Below are positions 1 through 9,135 of a stretch of 64,000 bases of DNA, one piece after another. Made by a program: the position numbers and the translations under genes. Under the pieces are notes generated by a model. It was not told the origin of the DNA. It ran no database searches and was given only the letters and a program-made list of their open reading frames with translations. The stretch spans positions 1 through 64,000 of the forward strand of contig CAVPGV010000016.1 in the NCBI GenBank assembly GCA_963704075.1, in the 5' to 3' direction. The DNA comes from JADKAV01 sp963704075. GTDB lineage: Bacteria; Actinomycetota; Actinomycetes; S36-B12; UBA10799. Within the stretch, counting starts at the first letter, position 1. Each line of letters starts with the position of its first letter.

Positions 1-671
1 TCCTCTTCCGTGTCGTCGGCGTAGACGACACGGAGGATCCGGCTCATCCATCCGCGTAGCTCCGTCAGGTCCACCACGCCATCGATGACCCCCACGCGGG
101 AAAGGTTCTCCGCGGTCTGGACCGGCGGGAAAGGCTGACCGTGCAGCGCCTCGTAGACCCGGGGGCCGAGGAAGCCGAGCAACGCGCCGGGTTCAGCCGC
201 GGTGATGTCCCCGTAGGAACCCCATGAGGCCTTGACGCCCCCGGTGGTCGGATTGCGCAGCCATCCGATCCGCAACGCACCGGTCCGCAGGTGCTCCTCG
301 GCGGCCCAGGCGATGTCAGTCATGCGGAAGAACGCGGCGGTGCCCTCCTGCATGCGAGTGCCACCCGAGGTCGGAAGCGTGATGACCGGCAACGAGTCGG
401 CACTGGCGGCTTGGTAGCCCGCCACCACCCGATCTGCCGCCGACTGGCCCACTGAACCGGCCAGGAATCCGAACTCACTGCCGATGATCACGACCAGATA
501 GCCGTCTATCCGCGCGCGCATGACCTGTACGGACTCGTCGACGCCGCTACGCTCAGCGGCGCGTTCGAGCTTGGCGGCGTAGTCTCCCGTGAAACTACGG
601 ATCGGTACCGGGATCGGCTCGATCGATCCAGGATCGACGAGCACCTCCAGAGTCTCTGCAAGGCTCGTCAT
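1..671 (-). CDS. accD: Acetyl-CoA carboxylase carboxyltransferase (AccD/A type), 3' end missing
   Basis: Transfers the carboxyl group from carboxybiotin to acetyl-CoA (or a related acyl-CoA), the first committed step of fatty-acid synthesis. I translated this strand directly. The frame opens with ATG at 671 and stays open to the window edge, giving about 223 residues. The recognisable crotonase-fold stretch is ITLPTSGGTRMQEGTAAF, then NPTTGGVKASWGS and GALLGFLGPRVYEALHG, as in actinobacterial fused beta/alpha carboxyltransferases. The ATG overlaps the hisG stop (ATGA), so it is likely co-transcribed and coupled with hisG. The C-terminal alpha-like half, if present, lies outside the window, and substrate preference cannot be read from this fragment. 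Confidence 0.85.
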   Translation of the reverse strand, partial: MTSLAETLEVLVDPGSIEPIPVPIRSFTGDYAAKLERAAERSGVDESVQVMRARIDGYLVVIIGSEFGFLAGSVGQSAADRVVAGYQAASADSLPVITLPTSGGTRMQEGTAAFFRMTDIAWAAEEHLRTGALRIGWLRNPTTGGVKASWGSYGDITAAEPGALLGFLGPRVYEALHGQPFPPVQTAENLSRVGVIDGVVDLTELRGWMSRILRVVYADDTEE

Positions 672-1504
672 AGGCGGCAGGCGTGGATGTCGGTGACAAG
701 GATCGCCCGGCCCCCGAGTTCGAACAACTCGTCCATGACCCGGTGCACCCGAACCCGCTCGACCATGGCCCGGACCGCGACCCATCCGGGTTCCTTCAAC
801 GGTGACACCGTGGGTGATTCCAAGCCGGGCGTGATGCGCGAGGCCTCCTCCAGCAGTTCCTCGGTGATGTCGTAGTCGACCATCACGTAGGCGCGGGCGA
901 CGATGACCCCCTGCAGCCTGCGGATGAACGTCTCCTCGGCAGCATTCGGCCGGGTGTGCGCCGGGCGCACCAGCAGCGCCTGACTGCGCAGAAGCGGATC
1001 ACCGAGCACCACGAGGCCCGCCTGCCGCAGGGTGTTGCCGGTGTCCACGACGTCGGCCACGGCGTCGGCCACGCCGAGTTGCACCGCGTTCTCCACCGCA
1101 CCGTCCAGGCGCACGACCGTCGCTTCCGTGCCTGTGCGCTCCAGCCAGTTGCGCAGCAGCCCCGGGTATGAGGTTGCGATCCGCTTGCCTGCGACGCTGT
1201 CCACGCCGTCCTGAGCCGCCAGGCGGAACGTCGAATGCCCGAAGCCGAGTTCCACGACCTCAGCCGCCGGCGCCCCGGAGTCCACCAGCATGTCCCGGCC
1301 GGTGATACCCAGGTCAAGCGTCCCCTGACCCACATACGTGGCGATGTCCTTGGGCCTCAGGAAGAAGAAGTCGACGTCGTTGTCCGGGTCGTGTACGAGC
1401 AGTTCCCGGGCACCGGCCGACCGCAGGTAGCCGGCCTCGCGCAGCATCTGGCGGGCGGGGTCCCCGAGTTGACCCTTGTTGGGTATTGCCACCTTGAGCG
1501 TCAC
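668..1504 (-). CDS. hisG: ATP phosphoribosyltransferase HisG, long form
   Basis: Catalyses the first step of histidine synthesis, joining ATP and PRPP to give phosphoribosyl-ATP. The 278-residue protein starts with GTG at 1504, giving TLKVAIPNKGQL, and carries the usual LGITGRDML region and PRPP-loop surroundings. The C-terminal segment (about residues 205-278, GWVAVRAMVERVRVHRVMD...) is the extra ACT-like regulatory domain of the long, histidine-inhibited HisG class. The start overlaps the hisE stop (GTGA) and the stop overlaps the downstream carboxyltransferase start, so hisE-hisG-accD form one transcription unit. The frame is intact. Confidence 0.97.
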   Translation of the reverse strand: MTLKVAIPNKGQLGDPARQMLREAGYLRSAGARELLVHDPDNDVDFFFLRPKDIATYVGQGTLDLGITGRDMLVDSGAPAAEVVELGFGHSTFRLAAQDGVDSVAGKRIATSYPGLLRNWLERTGTEATVVRLDGAVENAVQLGVADAVADVVDTGNTLRQAGLVVLGDPLLRSQALLVRPAHTRPNAAEETFIRRLQGVIVARAYVMVDYDITEELLEEASRITPGLESPTVSPLKEPGWVAVRAMVERVRVHRVMDELFELGGRAILVTDIHACRL

Positions 1505-1764
1505 AGGTACCGCCCCACCTGTTGCGGGGTCAGGCCGACAGCGAGCATCATCGCCTGGACGTGGTAGAGGAGCTGGGACAATTCCTCCGCGGCCCGCTCG
1601 GCGGACTCGTGCTCGGCGGCCATCCAGGCCTCGGCTGCCTCCTCGACGAGCTTCTTGCCCACCTCATGTACGCCCGATTGCACCAGTCGCACCGTGCCGG
1701 ATTCGGGGTCAGAGGTGGCGACCTTCGCGGACAGTTCTGCCCACAGGTCATCGAAGGATTTCAC
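1501..1764 (-). CDS. hisE: Phosphoribosyl-ATP pyrophosphatase HisE
   Basis: Second enzyme of histidine synthesis: hydrolyses phosphoribosyl-ATP to phosphoribosyl-AMP and pyrophosphate in the cytoplasm. I place the start at GTG 1764 (VKSFDDLWAEL), giving 87 residues, the normal size for stand-alone HisE. The longer upstream reading has no family similarity. The all-alpha MazG-like core is visible as GKKLVEEAAEAWMAAEHES followed by EELSQLLYHVQAMM, which holds the metal-binding acidic residues. It overlaps hisG by four bases. The partner hisI lies far away at 50226, so the two activities are separate genes here. Confidence 0.95.
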   Translation of the reverse strand: MKSFDDLWAELSAKVATSDPESGTVRLVQSGVHEVGKKLVEEAAEAWMAAEHESAERAAEELSQLLYHVQAMMLAVGLTPQQVGRYL

Positions 1765-1911
1765 GACACCCAGGTTAGTTGGCCGTTGGGCGCACCTCGT
1801 GCCCCCCTTCGGTGACATCGAGCGCGACCAACTTGTGCAGTTGGCAGCACCAGGCGCGCCATACTGCACAACATTGCGGCCAATGGTCAAGACCAGCGTG
1901 GCGGCTTCCAG

Positions 1912-3138
1912 TCAACGCTTCACGGAATAGGTCTTCTTGGCACCTGTCGCACCGTAGGCCAGTACCCGGCCGTTCTTGTTCAATTCCGGACTCCGTGCCG
2001 ATGACGCAATCTTTGTGGCGCGCTGCCACTTCCCCCTCCTATACACCGAGGACCGAAGTGTCGAACCCTCGTTGGAAGCGTAGGTCCATGCGACGCTCCT
2101 CTTGGTGAGGGCGATGGACGGAGAGTCGGCTGGGCCCAACACGATCGGCTTGGTCCACCGTGCACCATTCCAAGTCCGGAGAACGAGGTGCTTGTCGAAG
2201 TTTCCGAACGCCACGACTTTGCCGTTCGGGGAGAGCGCAATCTTGTCGGCCTCGTCCCGCGTCAGGTACTCAACAGGGGCCCAGACGCCGCGCACGCGTG
2301 AAGTCGTGAGGATTCCCTTCTTGATCCACTGATTCCAGATCAACCGGGAGCCGTTGAATGAGAGTTTCATGGTGCTGAACAGAGACGGATCTTGCGCATA
2401 CTGCTTGATAAGCGCCGGGGCAGACCATGACCCGTCCTTGGCTCTGGTGACGGCCTTCACTGCAAACGTTTCATCGATCCACACCAGTGTCGATCCGTCG
2501 CCGGACAATACTATCGGGTCGACGGAGCCGCTGGCAACGTCGTATTCGAGTTCCCCATGGACCTGTCCGACGGTCAACGGCGCGGTCCACGTGCCGTCAG
2601 ACTGACGCGTCTTGCTCATCACGGTACCGGGCACGTAGTCCTCGTATCGTGAGGAAGGCGACCAAGCGACCCATACGATGGTTTGCGCATCGGCAGACAT
2701 CTGCCCGGCCCCCAGTCGCGTTCCATTGACGACCGTCTGTGCTGTTCCCCACGTGTTCTTCTTCTGCCGCCGCGCCATCAAGTATCCGTCGTTGTCCCAC
2801 GGTTCGATCAGCGCATAGTTGCCGTCAGCACTAAGTCGTACCCACGACGACCGACCCGTGCCAGGGATTTGCGCCGAGGCGGTCCAGCCCTTCCTGGCGC
2901 TGCGGTACCAGGAGGTGCGGACCGGACCCCCGCTGCGGTCGGGGTCACGATGGACCACCTTGGTACGGATCCACGCCGCCACCCGGCCACTGTCCGACAG
3001 ATCAATACCTAGGCCGAGTTCTGAACTGATTTCTTGGGGACCCGACCACGTCGTGCCTGCCTGAGCGGGCGCTACGACCAGAAGGCTTGCACAGAGCCCC
3101 GCTGTGGCCAGAGTTGAGAGTACTTTCCCGGTGAACAT
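1912..3138 (-). CDS. Exported beta-propeller-like protein, paralogue 1
   Basis: Function unknown. The 408-residue protein starts at ATG 3138, chosen because a perfect AGGAGG lies six bases upstream and the next residues form a clean signal peptide (basic MFTGK start, hydrophobic core, PAQAG cleavage site near residue 27). The mature part consists of repeated blade-like units with a serine/aspartate-glycine turn followed by a short strand and Trp (LSADGNYALIE, MSADAQTIVWVAW, LSGDGSTLVWID, LSPNGKVVAFG), resembling WD40-like/TolB-type propellers. There is no anchor or sorting signal. It is closely related to the next gene at 3484-4686, suggesting a tandem duplication. Propeller fold is inferred; ligand unknown. 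Confidence 0.7.
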   Translation of the reverse strand: MFTGKVLSTLATAGLCASLLVVAPAQAGTTWSGPQEISSELGLGIDLSDSGRVAAWIRTKVVHRDPDRSGGPVRTSWYRSARKGWTASAQIPGTGRSSWVRLSADGNYALIEPWDNDGYLMARRQKKNTWGTAQTVVNGTRLGAGQMSADAQTIVWVAWSPSSRYEDYVPGTVMSKTRQSDGTWTAPLTVGQVHGELEYDVASGSVDPIVLSGDGSTLVWIDETFAVKAVTRAKDGSWSAPALIKQYAQDPSLFSTMKLSFNGSRLIWNQWIKKGILTTSRVRGVWAPVEYLTRDEADKIALSPNGKVVAFGNFDKHLVLRTWNGARWTKPIVLGPADSPSIALTKRSVAWTYASNEGSTLRSSVYRRGKWQRATKIASSARSPELNKNGRVLAYGATGAKKTYSVKR

Positions 3139-3440
3139 AACCGTCCTCCTCACCCCGGATGGCTGGCCGCCGAAGCAGCGAGCCGGAACCACGATGGCGC
3201 TGGACAACCTCGATGTCCACAGTGGCCAGTCGACCGGACGGTGTGCACTTCCACGGTACACCCGCCTACACCGTGTGGACCATGCTGAGAGACGGTGTGC
3301 ATGAACCGGCAGTCTGCCAACCAGACTTCGAGCACTGTCCGTGGCGAAGACTCACGACTTCGGCGGAAATTGCGGTTGGGCGGTCAACATGCCTGCCAGC
3401 TCGGCCTGACGAAATCTCCAGTCACCGCGCGCCGCGCGCA

Positions 3441-3470
3441 GTGGCACCCGGGCGCTCACCCAGGTGCCAC
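3441..3470 (-). terminator. Hairpin downstream of paralogue 2
   Basis: GTGGCACC at 3441-3448 and GGTGCCAC at 3463-3470 are perfect complements with a 14-nt loop. The hairpin lies 14 bases beyond the stop of the gene ending at 3484 on the minus strand, the position expected of a transcription terminator. There is no U-run, which is common in actinobacteria. The remaining 3139-3483 interval holds only the paralogue 1 ribosome-binding site (3145-3150) and no gene I can support. Confidence 0.5.
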
Positions 3471-3483
3471 CGCTGTGCTGCTG

Positions 3484-4686
3484 TCAGCGCTTGGCGCTGT
3501 AGATCTTCTTGCTCCCAGTCGACGACCACACCACCGTCTTGCCGTCGTAGGAAACCGCCGGGCTGAAGCCGGTCGAGGACAACTTCGCCTTGATCTTCCA
3601 CTTCCCGCTCTTGTGGACGACCGTGCGCAGCGATGAGCCCGTGTAGTGCTCGTACGGTCCATGCCATCGTCTTGTTCTGCAGCGACGAGCGAGGGGAAGT
3701 AGCCCGTCGAGCCGAGCACCTTGACCTTCTTCCACGCGGCACCGTCCCAGCGACGGATCACCATCTGACTGTCGGTGTTGGCCCACGCGACGTTCAGGCC
3801 ATTGGGTGACATGGCGGCCGTGTAGGTCTCATCGACAGTCACGTTGTCGACCGCCGACCAGCGCCGTCCCGCTACGGGTCGACGTGAGAATCCCATCGGT
3901 CCCGGAGCGTGTCCAGATCACCCGGGTGCCATCCGCGGACAGGGCCAGCGTCCGGATGTCCGGATCACTGCCGTAGGACTTGATGATCGTCGGCGCCGTC
4001 CACGTGCCATCGGGGTTTCGCGTCGCACCGACCAAAGCGTAGGCGTCATCCACCCACACCAGCGTCGAACCGTCCTTCGAGAACGCCAGCTCACTCTCGT
4101 AGCCGTAGCGGCCCTGCGGATTGACCATCCCGAGCATCGTCGGGGCCGGCCACGTGCCGTCGGCGTTCTGGGTGACGTAGTACAACGTCCCGGCCGACAG
4201 CGGGTAGGCGGCGGCACCCCAGTCGACGTAGACCACTGTCTTCGCGTCACCGGACATCAGACCGTTGCCGAGATTCGTCCCCGACACGATGCTCTGCGCC
4301 GTGAACCAGGTGTTCTTGGTATCACGTACAGCCATCAGATAACCCCTTGTGCCGCCGGACTCGATCAACGCGGCCTTGCCGTCGTCGCTCAACTGCACGT
4401 TGGTGCTCTCCGACGTACCCGGAATGGGCGCCGACGACGTCCACTTCTTCTTCTTCTTCAAGTACCAGGCGGTGCGGATCGGCCCCGACGCCGACGAACT
4501 CACCCGGTTGGTGCGCACCCAGGCGGCCACACGCCCGCCGTCGGAGACGACTAGCGCGCGACCGAACTTCGAACTCACTTCCTGCGGGCCGCCCCACTTC
4601 GCCCCAGCCTGGGCGGGAGTCAGGGTCAGCAGCCCCGCGGACACCCCGGTCGCGGTCACAATCGCAAGAGTTCGGATGATCTTCAT
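3484..4686 (-). CDS. Exported beta-propeller-like protein, paralogue 2 (frameshifted)
   Basis: Tandem relative of the 1912-3138 gene. It starts at ATG 4686 (MKIIRTLAIV), followed by a signal peptide ending in TPAQAG, and then the same repeat series (LSDDGKAALIE, MSGDAKTVVYVDW, FSKDGSTLVWVDD, LSADGTRVIWT, MSPNGLNVAWA). The reading frame breaks near 3878 and again near 3665. Sequence on both sides of each break still aligns with paralogue 1 through to matching ends (KKTYSVKR there, KKIYSAKR here), so single-base sequencing errors are more likely than gene decay. The corrected length is about 400 residues. Function unknown; presumably secreted. Confidence 0.65.
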
Positions 4687-4870
4687 GACAACCTCCCCAT
4701 CCCCGGGCGACCGTCAAACCCGACACCCCACCAGAAAGCGCGAATCTCGCCCTCGCAGGCCGGAAGTCCTACACAACACATCGACGAGCCGACCCGGCTG
4801 TCACACCTCAGTCTACGCCCGACAAACCACGCAAATCGTCACTGAACGGTCACGATCGGCCGCACCTCAC

Positions 4871-5335
4871 TCAAAGACCTCGCAATACCTGCCAAGTCTC
4901 GACCGCCGCGGACGCCGCCTCGCGACCCTTGTCCTCGCTGGCGCCGGGGCCTCCTGCGCGGTCGAGGGCCTGCTCGACGCTGTCGGTGGTGAGGATGCCG
5001 AACCCGACGGGTGTGCCCGAGTCGAGCGCAACCCGTCCCAGGCCGTCGGTCACCGCGTTGCACACGTACTCGAAGTGCGGCGTGCCGCCACGGACGATGA
5101 CGCCCAATGCGATCACAACGTCATGGGTCCGGGCCAGGCGCGCGGCGACCACCGGGATCTCGAACGAGCCCGGCACCCGGTGGACATCAACGTTCGCCCC
5201 GACCTCGGTCAAGTAGGTTGTAGCCCCGACCAGCAGTCCCTCCATGACCTGCTCGTGCCAGCTCGCAGCGACGACGGCCACCCGCAGCCCGGATGCATCC
5301 ACTTGGGCGTGATCGGCCCGGCCTTCTCCGCTCAT
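4871..5335 (-). CDS. ribH: 6,7-dimethyl-8-ribityllumazine synthase RibH
   Basis: Condenses 5-amino-6-ribitylaminouracil with 3,4-dihydroxy-2-butanone 4-phosphate to lumazine, the penultimate step of riboflavin synthesis; the enzyme normally forms 60-mer or pentameric shells. The 154-residue sequence has the family landmarks VPGSFEIPVVAARLA, ALGVIVRGGTPHFEYVC and PVGFGILTTDSVEQALDRAGG. The catalytic His equivalent lies in the GGTPHFEY stretch. ATG at 5335 overlaps the ribBA stop. It is the last gene of the riboflavin operon. The 4687-4870 interval beyond it holds no recognisable gene. Confidence 0.97.
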   Translation of the reverse strand: MSGEGRADHAQVDASGLRVAVVAASWHEQVMEGLLVGATTYLTEVGANVDVHRVPGSFEIPVVAARLARTHDVVIALGVIVRGGTPHFEYVCNAVTDGLGRVALDSGTPVGFGILTTDSVEQALDRAGGPGASEDKGREAASAAVETWQVLRGL

Positions 5336-6540
5336 AGCGTCTGCTCCAATTCGTGACCCATCAGGTCGGCTTTGGTCGCGAGGTACCGCTCATTGTGCGG
5401 GTTCGATGCGATCGTCAGCGGCACCCGATCCGTGATGACGATGCCGAAGCCGTCCAGACCCGCCCGCTTGGCCGGGTTGTTGGTGAGAAGTCGCATCGAC
5501 TTCACGCCGAGATCGGCGAGGATCTGCGCGCCGGTGCCGTAGTCGCGGGCATCGGCAGGCAGGCCCAGCGCCAGGTTCGCCTCTATCGTGTCTGCCCCGG
5601 AGTCCTGCAGTTCGTAGGCCTGTAGCTTGCTCAGTAATCCGATCCCGCGGCCTTCGTGTCCCTTGACGTACAGGATGATTCCGCGCCCTTCGGCAGCAAC
5701 CGCGCGCATCGCCGCCTCGAGTTGCGGTCCACAGTCACAGCGCAGCGAGCCGAACACGTCTCCGGTGAGGCATTCGGAGTGCACACGGACCAGGATGTCC
5801 TCGCCATCGCCGATGTCACCGAGGATCAGCGCGAGGTGTTCGGTCGGTTCGATGAGACTGCGGTAACCGATGCCCCGAAATTGCGCGATCTCGGTGGGGA
5901 TGATGGTCTCCGCGACTCGTTCGATCTGCTTCTGCGTGTGTCGGATGTGGGAAATCAGGTCAGCGATGGAGATCATCTGCAGCCCGTGTTCGTCGGCGAA
6001 CGCGCGGCATTCGGGGGCCCGCATCATCGAGCCGTCCTCATTGACCAGTTCGCAGATCACGCCGGCCGCGGTGAGTCCGGCCAGCTGGGCCAGATCGACG
6101 GAGGCCTCGGTGTGCCCGGCCCGCTGCAGAACCCCGCCGGGCACGGCACGCAAGGGGAAGACATGGCCAGGACGAGTGATCTCCCAGGGTTCGGTGGCCG
6201 AGTCCACCAGAGTCTTGATCGTGCGTGCGCGGTCGGCCGCGGAGATGCCGGTCGTGATGCCCTCGCGGGCATCCACGCTCACCGCATATGCCGTACCTTT
6301 GCGATCCTCGTTGACCATGGTCATGGGTGGCAGATGCAGGCGGTCCAGGTCCTCCCCGCGCATGGACACGCAGATCACGCCGCTGGTGTGGCGGATCATG
6401 AAGCCGACGTTGGCCGGCGTCGCCCTGGATGCGGCGAAGACCAGGTCGCCCTCGTTCTCTCGGTCCTCGTCGTCCACGACGACTACCGCTTTGCCCTCCC
6501 GGATGGCCTCGATGGCCTGCGGTATCGGGTCGAATCTCAT
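5332..6540 (-). CDS. ribBA: Bifunctional DHBP synthase / GTP cyclohydrolase II RibBA
   Basis: Makes both riboflavin precursors: the N-terminal half converts ribulose 5-phosphate to dihydroxybutanone phosphate and the C-terminal half opens GTP to the diaminopyrimidine. The 402-residue protein begins with ATG 6540 (MRFDPIPQAIEAI). RibB features are DDEDRENEGDL and GHTEASVDLAQLAG (about residues 30-150). The RibA half from about residue 205 has the zinc cysteines in SECLTGDVFGSLRCDCGPQ and the GHEGRGIGL signature. Upstream in-frame sequence is read-through of the ribD/ribE region in another frame, not an extension. The start overlaps the ribE stop (ATGA). Confidence 0.97.
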   Translation of the reverse strand: MRFDPIPQAIEAIREGKAVVVVDDEDRENEGDLVFAASRATPANVGFMIRHTSGVICVSMRGEDLDRLHLPPMTMVNEDRKGTAYAVSVDAREGITTGISAADRARTIKTLVDSATEPWEITRPGHVFPLRAVPGGVLQRAGHTEASVDLAQLAGLTAAGVICELVNEDGSMMRAPECRAFADEHGLQMISIADLISHIRHTQKQIERVAETIIPTEIAQFRGIGYRSLIEPTEHLALILGDIGDGEDILVRVHSECLTGDVFGSLRCDCGPQLEAAMRAVAAEGRGIILYVKGHEGRGIGLLSKLQAYELQDSGADTIEANLALGLPADARDYGTGAQILADLGVKSMRLLTNNPAKRAGLDGFGIVITDRVPLTIASNPHNERYLATKADLMGHELEQTL

Positions 6541-7121
6541 CGATAGCCTCCTAGCAGCGACTCGACGTACTTGCCGATGACGTCCACTTCCACGTTCAGA
6601 CGGTCGCCCCGGGCCACGGCCCCCAGCGTGGTGGCGGCGAGCGTCTCCGGGATCAGGCTCACCTCTGCGCCCGAGTCGGTCTTCGCCGAAACGGTCAGCG
6701 AGACGCCGTCGAGGCAGATCGATCCCTGCGCGACGACGTACTTGCGCAAGGGCACCGGAAGATCGAATCCGATGACTTCCCACTCGCCGTCGCTGCGGCG
6801 CTGGGTCACCCCGGCAACACCGTCCACGTGTCCTTGGACCATGTGCCCGCCGAGCCGGTCGCCGAGCCGCATTGCCCGCTCCAGATTGACCCGTCGTCCC
6901 TCGTCCAGACCGCTGGTCAGGGCCAGCGTCTGGGCCATGATGTCCACGGCGAACCAGTCGTCGCCGGAGTCGACGACGGTGAGGCACACGCCGCTGGTGG
7001 CGATGCTCTCCCCGTGTTCGTAGGGCTGCCAGGCGCGGTCGGGGTGGATCACGACGCGGGTCGTCTCGCCGGTGACTACCTGCTCGACGGTGCCCATCTG
7101 CTGCACCAGACCGGTGAACAT
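6537..7121 (-). CDS. ribE: Riboflavin synthase alpha chain RibE
   Basis: Dismutates two lumazine molecules to riboflavin plus the pyrimidine precursor. The protein of about 194 residues has the two internally homologous lumazine-binding domains, each with its hallmark: MFTGLVQQMGTV at the start of the first domain and GHMVQGHVDGVAGV in the second. GVCLTVVD and GVSLTVSA are the paired substrate-binding motifs. ATG 7121 is preferred because family members start MFTGLV, although an adjacent in-frame ATG at 7124 is possible. It overlaps the ribD stop and the ribBA start. The frame runs open upstream into ribD only because of the frameshift in ribD. Confidence 0.96.
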   Translation of the reverse strand: MFTGLVQQMGTVEQVVTGETTRVVIHPDRAWQPYEHGESIATSGVCLTVVDSGDDWFAVDIMAQTLALTSGLDEGRRVNLERAMRLGDRLGGHMVQGHVDGVAGVTQRRSDGEWEVIGFDLPVPLRKYVVAQGSICLDGVSLTVSAKTDSGAEVSLIPETLAATTLGAVARGDRLNVEVDVIGKYVESLLGGYR

Positions 7122-8081
7122 CATCGCCTCCCGCATCGGATGAGGACATCGTCGCCGAGCTGCTCCACGTGGGTGACCCGCCATTCGATCGCGTCCTCGA
7201 GAGAACCGACGCCGATATCGGCCAGAGCCCGTACCCCCGAGCCCAGCAGCTTCGGCGCAGCGATCCACGCCAGGTCGTCGACCAACCCGTGCCGGATGAA
7301 GGCCGCACCGACCGTGGGGCCGCCTTCGAGCAGCAGAGTGTCGTACACCGGCGTCGTACATCTGCGTCAGGGCCGCCGCCGGATCGTGGCCCGGGATGAC
7401 CCAGAAACCCTCGGCGGCCACGTCGCCGAGCACGATGCGTCGAGGCTGCTTCACGACGTCCACACCGCGGACGTTCAACTGGGGGTCGTCCGCGGTGTAC
7501 GTCGCGGATCCCACTGCGATCGCGTCCACCTGTGCGCGAAGCTCGTGGGCCCAGGATCGAGCCGCCTCGCCGGTGATCCACCGGCTACTCCCGTCGGCAG
7601 CGGCGACGTTGCCGTCGAGGGTGCTGGCGACCTTGTAGGTCACGAAGGGGCGCTGATGTGAAATCGCGAACAGCCAGGGTGCGAGCAACTCCTCGGCTTG
7701 TTCGGTGAGTGGGCCCTGGGTGACCTGGACGCCGTGGGCGCGCAGGGTGTGCGCGCCGCCGGCGGCCGGCGTCGGATCGGGCATGGCGTAGTGGACACAC
7801 GTGATCCCGGCCGCGAGCAGGGCCTGCGAACACGGCGGCGTCAGTCCGTGATGATTGCAGGGCTCGAGAGTGACGTAGGCGGTGGCTCCGCGTGCCGCCT
7901 CACCGGCGTCGGCCAGAGCGTTGACCTCCGCGTGTGGAGTCCCTGCGCCTTGGTGCGCGCCGCGCCCGACGACCGTTCCGGCGTCGTCGACGATCACGCA
8001 GCCGACGCGGGGATTGGGGCCGACAGCCCCTTTAACGCTCGCGGCAAGAGCCAGCGCCTCGGCCATGTACTGCTCGGACAC
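7121..8081 (-). CDS. ribD: Bifunctional deaminase/reductase RibD (one frameshift)
   Basis: Second and third steps of riboflavin synthesis: deamination of the GTP-derived pyrimidine, then NADPH reduction of its ribose. GTG 8081 follows a good AGGAGG-type site and gives VSEQYMAEALALAASVKG. The deaminase domain (residues 1-150) has the zinc motif HAEVNAL and TLEPCNHHGLTPPC. The reductase domain starts around PFVTYKVASTLDG. The frame breaks near 7347: upstream sequence ends ALTQMYDAG and the remainder (LLLEGGPTVGAAFI...) continues in another frame to the stop at 7121. Both halves are intact, so a short sequencing deletion is likely. It is the first gene after the FMN riboswitch. Confidence 0.93.
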
Positions 8082-8130
8082 TCGCCCTCCTTCTCGAAGC
8101 GTGGGAGGGCACGCCGAACAGCGGCGATCA

Positions 8131-8247
8131 GCGTTTCCTCCCATCCGGACTTTGACCGTCGGCCCCGGAGTTCCACCGGATCCACCGTGCAGGCACGGGT
8201 CGCGGGCTGTCACCGCCGGCTCGGAGTTTCACCGACCCTGGAAACGT
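8131..8247 (-). promoter_or_regulatory. FMN riboswitch (RFN element)
   Basis: On the minus strand this leader contains the conserved RFN segments in order: AGGGTCGGTGAAACTCC, GCCGGCGGTGACAGCCCG, CGACCCG, GGTGGATCCGGTGGAACTCC, GGGGCCGACGGTCAAAGTCC and GGATGGGAGGAAACG. The closing helix P1 pairs CGTTTCC (8246-8240) with GGAAACG (8138-8132). Such elements bind flavin mononucleotide and shut off riboflavin genes. The distance of about 50 nt to the ribD ribosome-binding site, with no obvious U-tract terminator between, favours control of translation initiation. The 8248-8440 stretch upstream must hold the promoter, but I see no convincing one. Confidence 0.95.
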
Positions 8248-8440
8248 TCTTCTATGGTGTCACACGGGTGGTCAAGGCGAGCCGACGCCGAGGTCAAGTG
8301 CAGGCTCGCCTCCACAACTGGACATCGTCGGCCAGACCATGCCCTCTTCGTGCGGCCGATATCGGCATGAAGCACCCAATTCGGGCGGTTTTGGCTCCGA
8401 ATGATGGCAGTTTCGGGAATCTGATTGCGGTCAGTGCCCA

Positions 8441-8465
8441 CTTTCGGAGGCGAAGCGAGCGAAAG
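8441..8465 (-). terminator. Short hairpin just after rpe
   Basis: CTTTCG (8441-8446) and CGAAAG (8460-8465) are complementary and lie directly beyond the rpe stop at 8466 on the minus strand. The stem is only six base pairs and has no U-run, so termination here is a guess from position. Confidence 0.3.
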
Positions 8466-9125
8466 CTACGACTGCGCCGCCACGGCCAGCGTCCGCAACT
8501 GGTCGACTGCGGCCGCCGCATCCTCAGCGCCGTAGACGGCTGAGCCGGCCACGAACACGTCCGCGCCGGCCTCCGCGCAGATCTCAATCGTGCGCGAGTC
8601 GACACCACCGTCGACCTGCAGCCAGACGTCCGCGTCGCCGATGAGTTGCCGTGCCCGTCGAATCTTGGGCACCACCACCTCGAGGAACTTCTGACCACCG
8701 AATCCCGGCTCCACAGTCATGATCAGCAACATGTCGAACTCGGGAAGCAGGTCGGCGTACGGTTCCACCGGCGTCGCCGGGCGTAGGCCCAGACCAGCCC
8801 GAGCCCCGTGTCGCCGAAGGTCTCGTGCGAGTTTGATCGGAGCGGTGGCCGCCTCGACGTGGAAGGTGACGCTGCCAGCGCCCGCCTCGGCATAACCAGG
8901 CGCCCAGCGATCGGGGTCCTCGATCATCAGATGACAGTCGACAGGTGTGTCGACTGTCTTCAGCAGGGATTCGACGACCGGCAGACCAATGGTGAGGTTC
9001 GGAACGAAATGGTTGTCCATGACATCCACATGCAGCCAGTCGGCGTGTCCGGCAACGGCCTTGCATTCAGCAGCGAGGTTTGCGAAGTCGGCTGACAAGA
9101 TGCTCGGCGATATCTGGATTCCCAC
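8466..9125 (-). CDS. rpe: Ribulose-phosphate 3-epimerase
   Basis: Interconverts ribulose 5-phosphate and xylulose 5-phosphate in the pentose phosphate pathway, using a metal in a TIM barrel. GTG 9125 (VGIQISPSILSADFANL) gives 219 residues, the usual length. A longer upstream reading lacks homology. Key motifs are ISPSILSADF, HVDVMDNHFVPNLTIG (metal and catalytic Asp), DCHLMIEDPD, LIMTVEPGFGGQKF and VDGGVD. It sits immediately downstream of the riboflavin leader and supplies the same ribulose 5-phosphate pool that RibBA uses. The neighbouring gene upstream ends at 9136, so the two are probably co-transcribed. Confidence 0.96.
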   Translation of the reverse strand: MGIQISPSILSADFANLAAECKAVAGHADWLHVDVMDNHFVPNLTIGLPVVESLLKTVDTPVDCHLMIEDPDRWAPGYAEAGAGSVTFHVEAATAPIKLARDLRRHGARAGLGLRPATPVEPYADLLPEFDMLLIMTVEPGFGGQKFLEVVVPKIRRARQLIGDADVWLQVDGGVDSRTIEICAEAGADVFVAGSAVYGAEDAAAAVDQLRTLAVAAQS

Positions 9126-9135
9126 GAGCACGAGG

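Noticed and set aside
6537..8213. Apparent RibD-RibE fusion protein
   Set aside because: The natural end of RibD lies in another frame after the break near 7347 and its TGA overlaps the ribE start.
8249..8275. Promoter candidate TTGACC...TAGAAG upstream of the FMN riboswitch
   Set aside because: Spacing of 15 bases is short and the implied start point would fall inside the riboswitch closing stem; not convincing.
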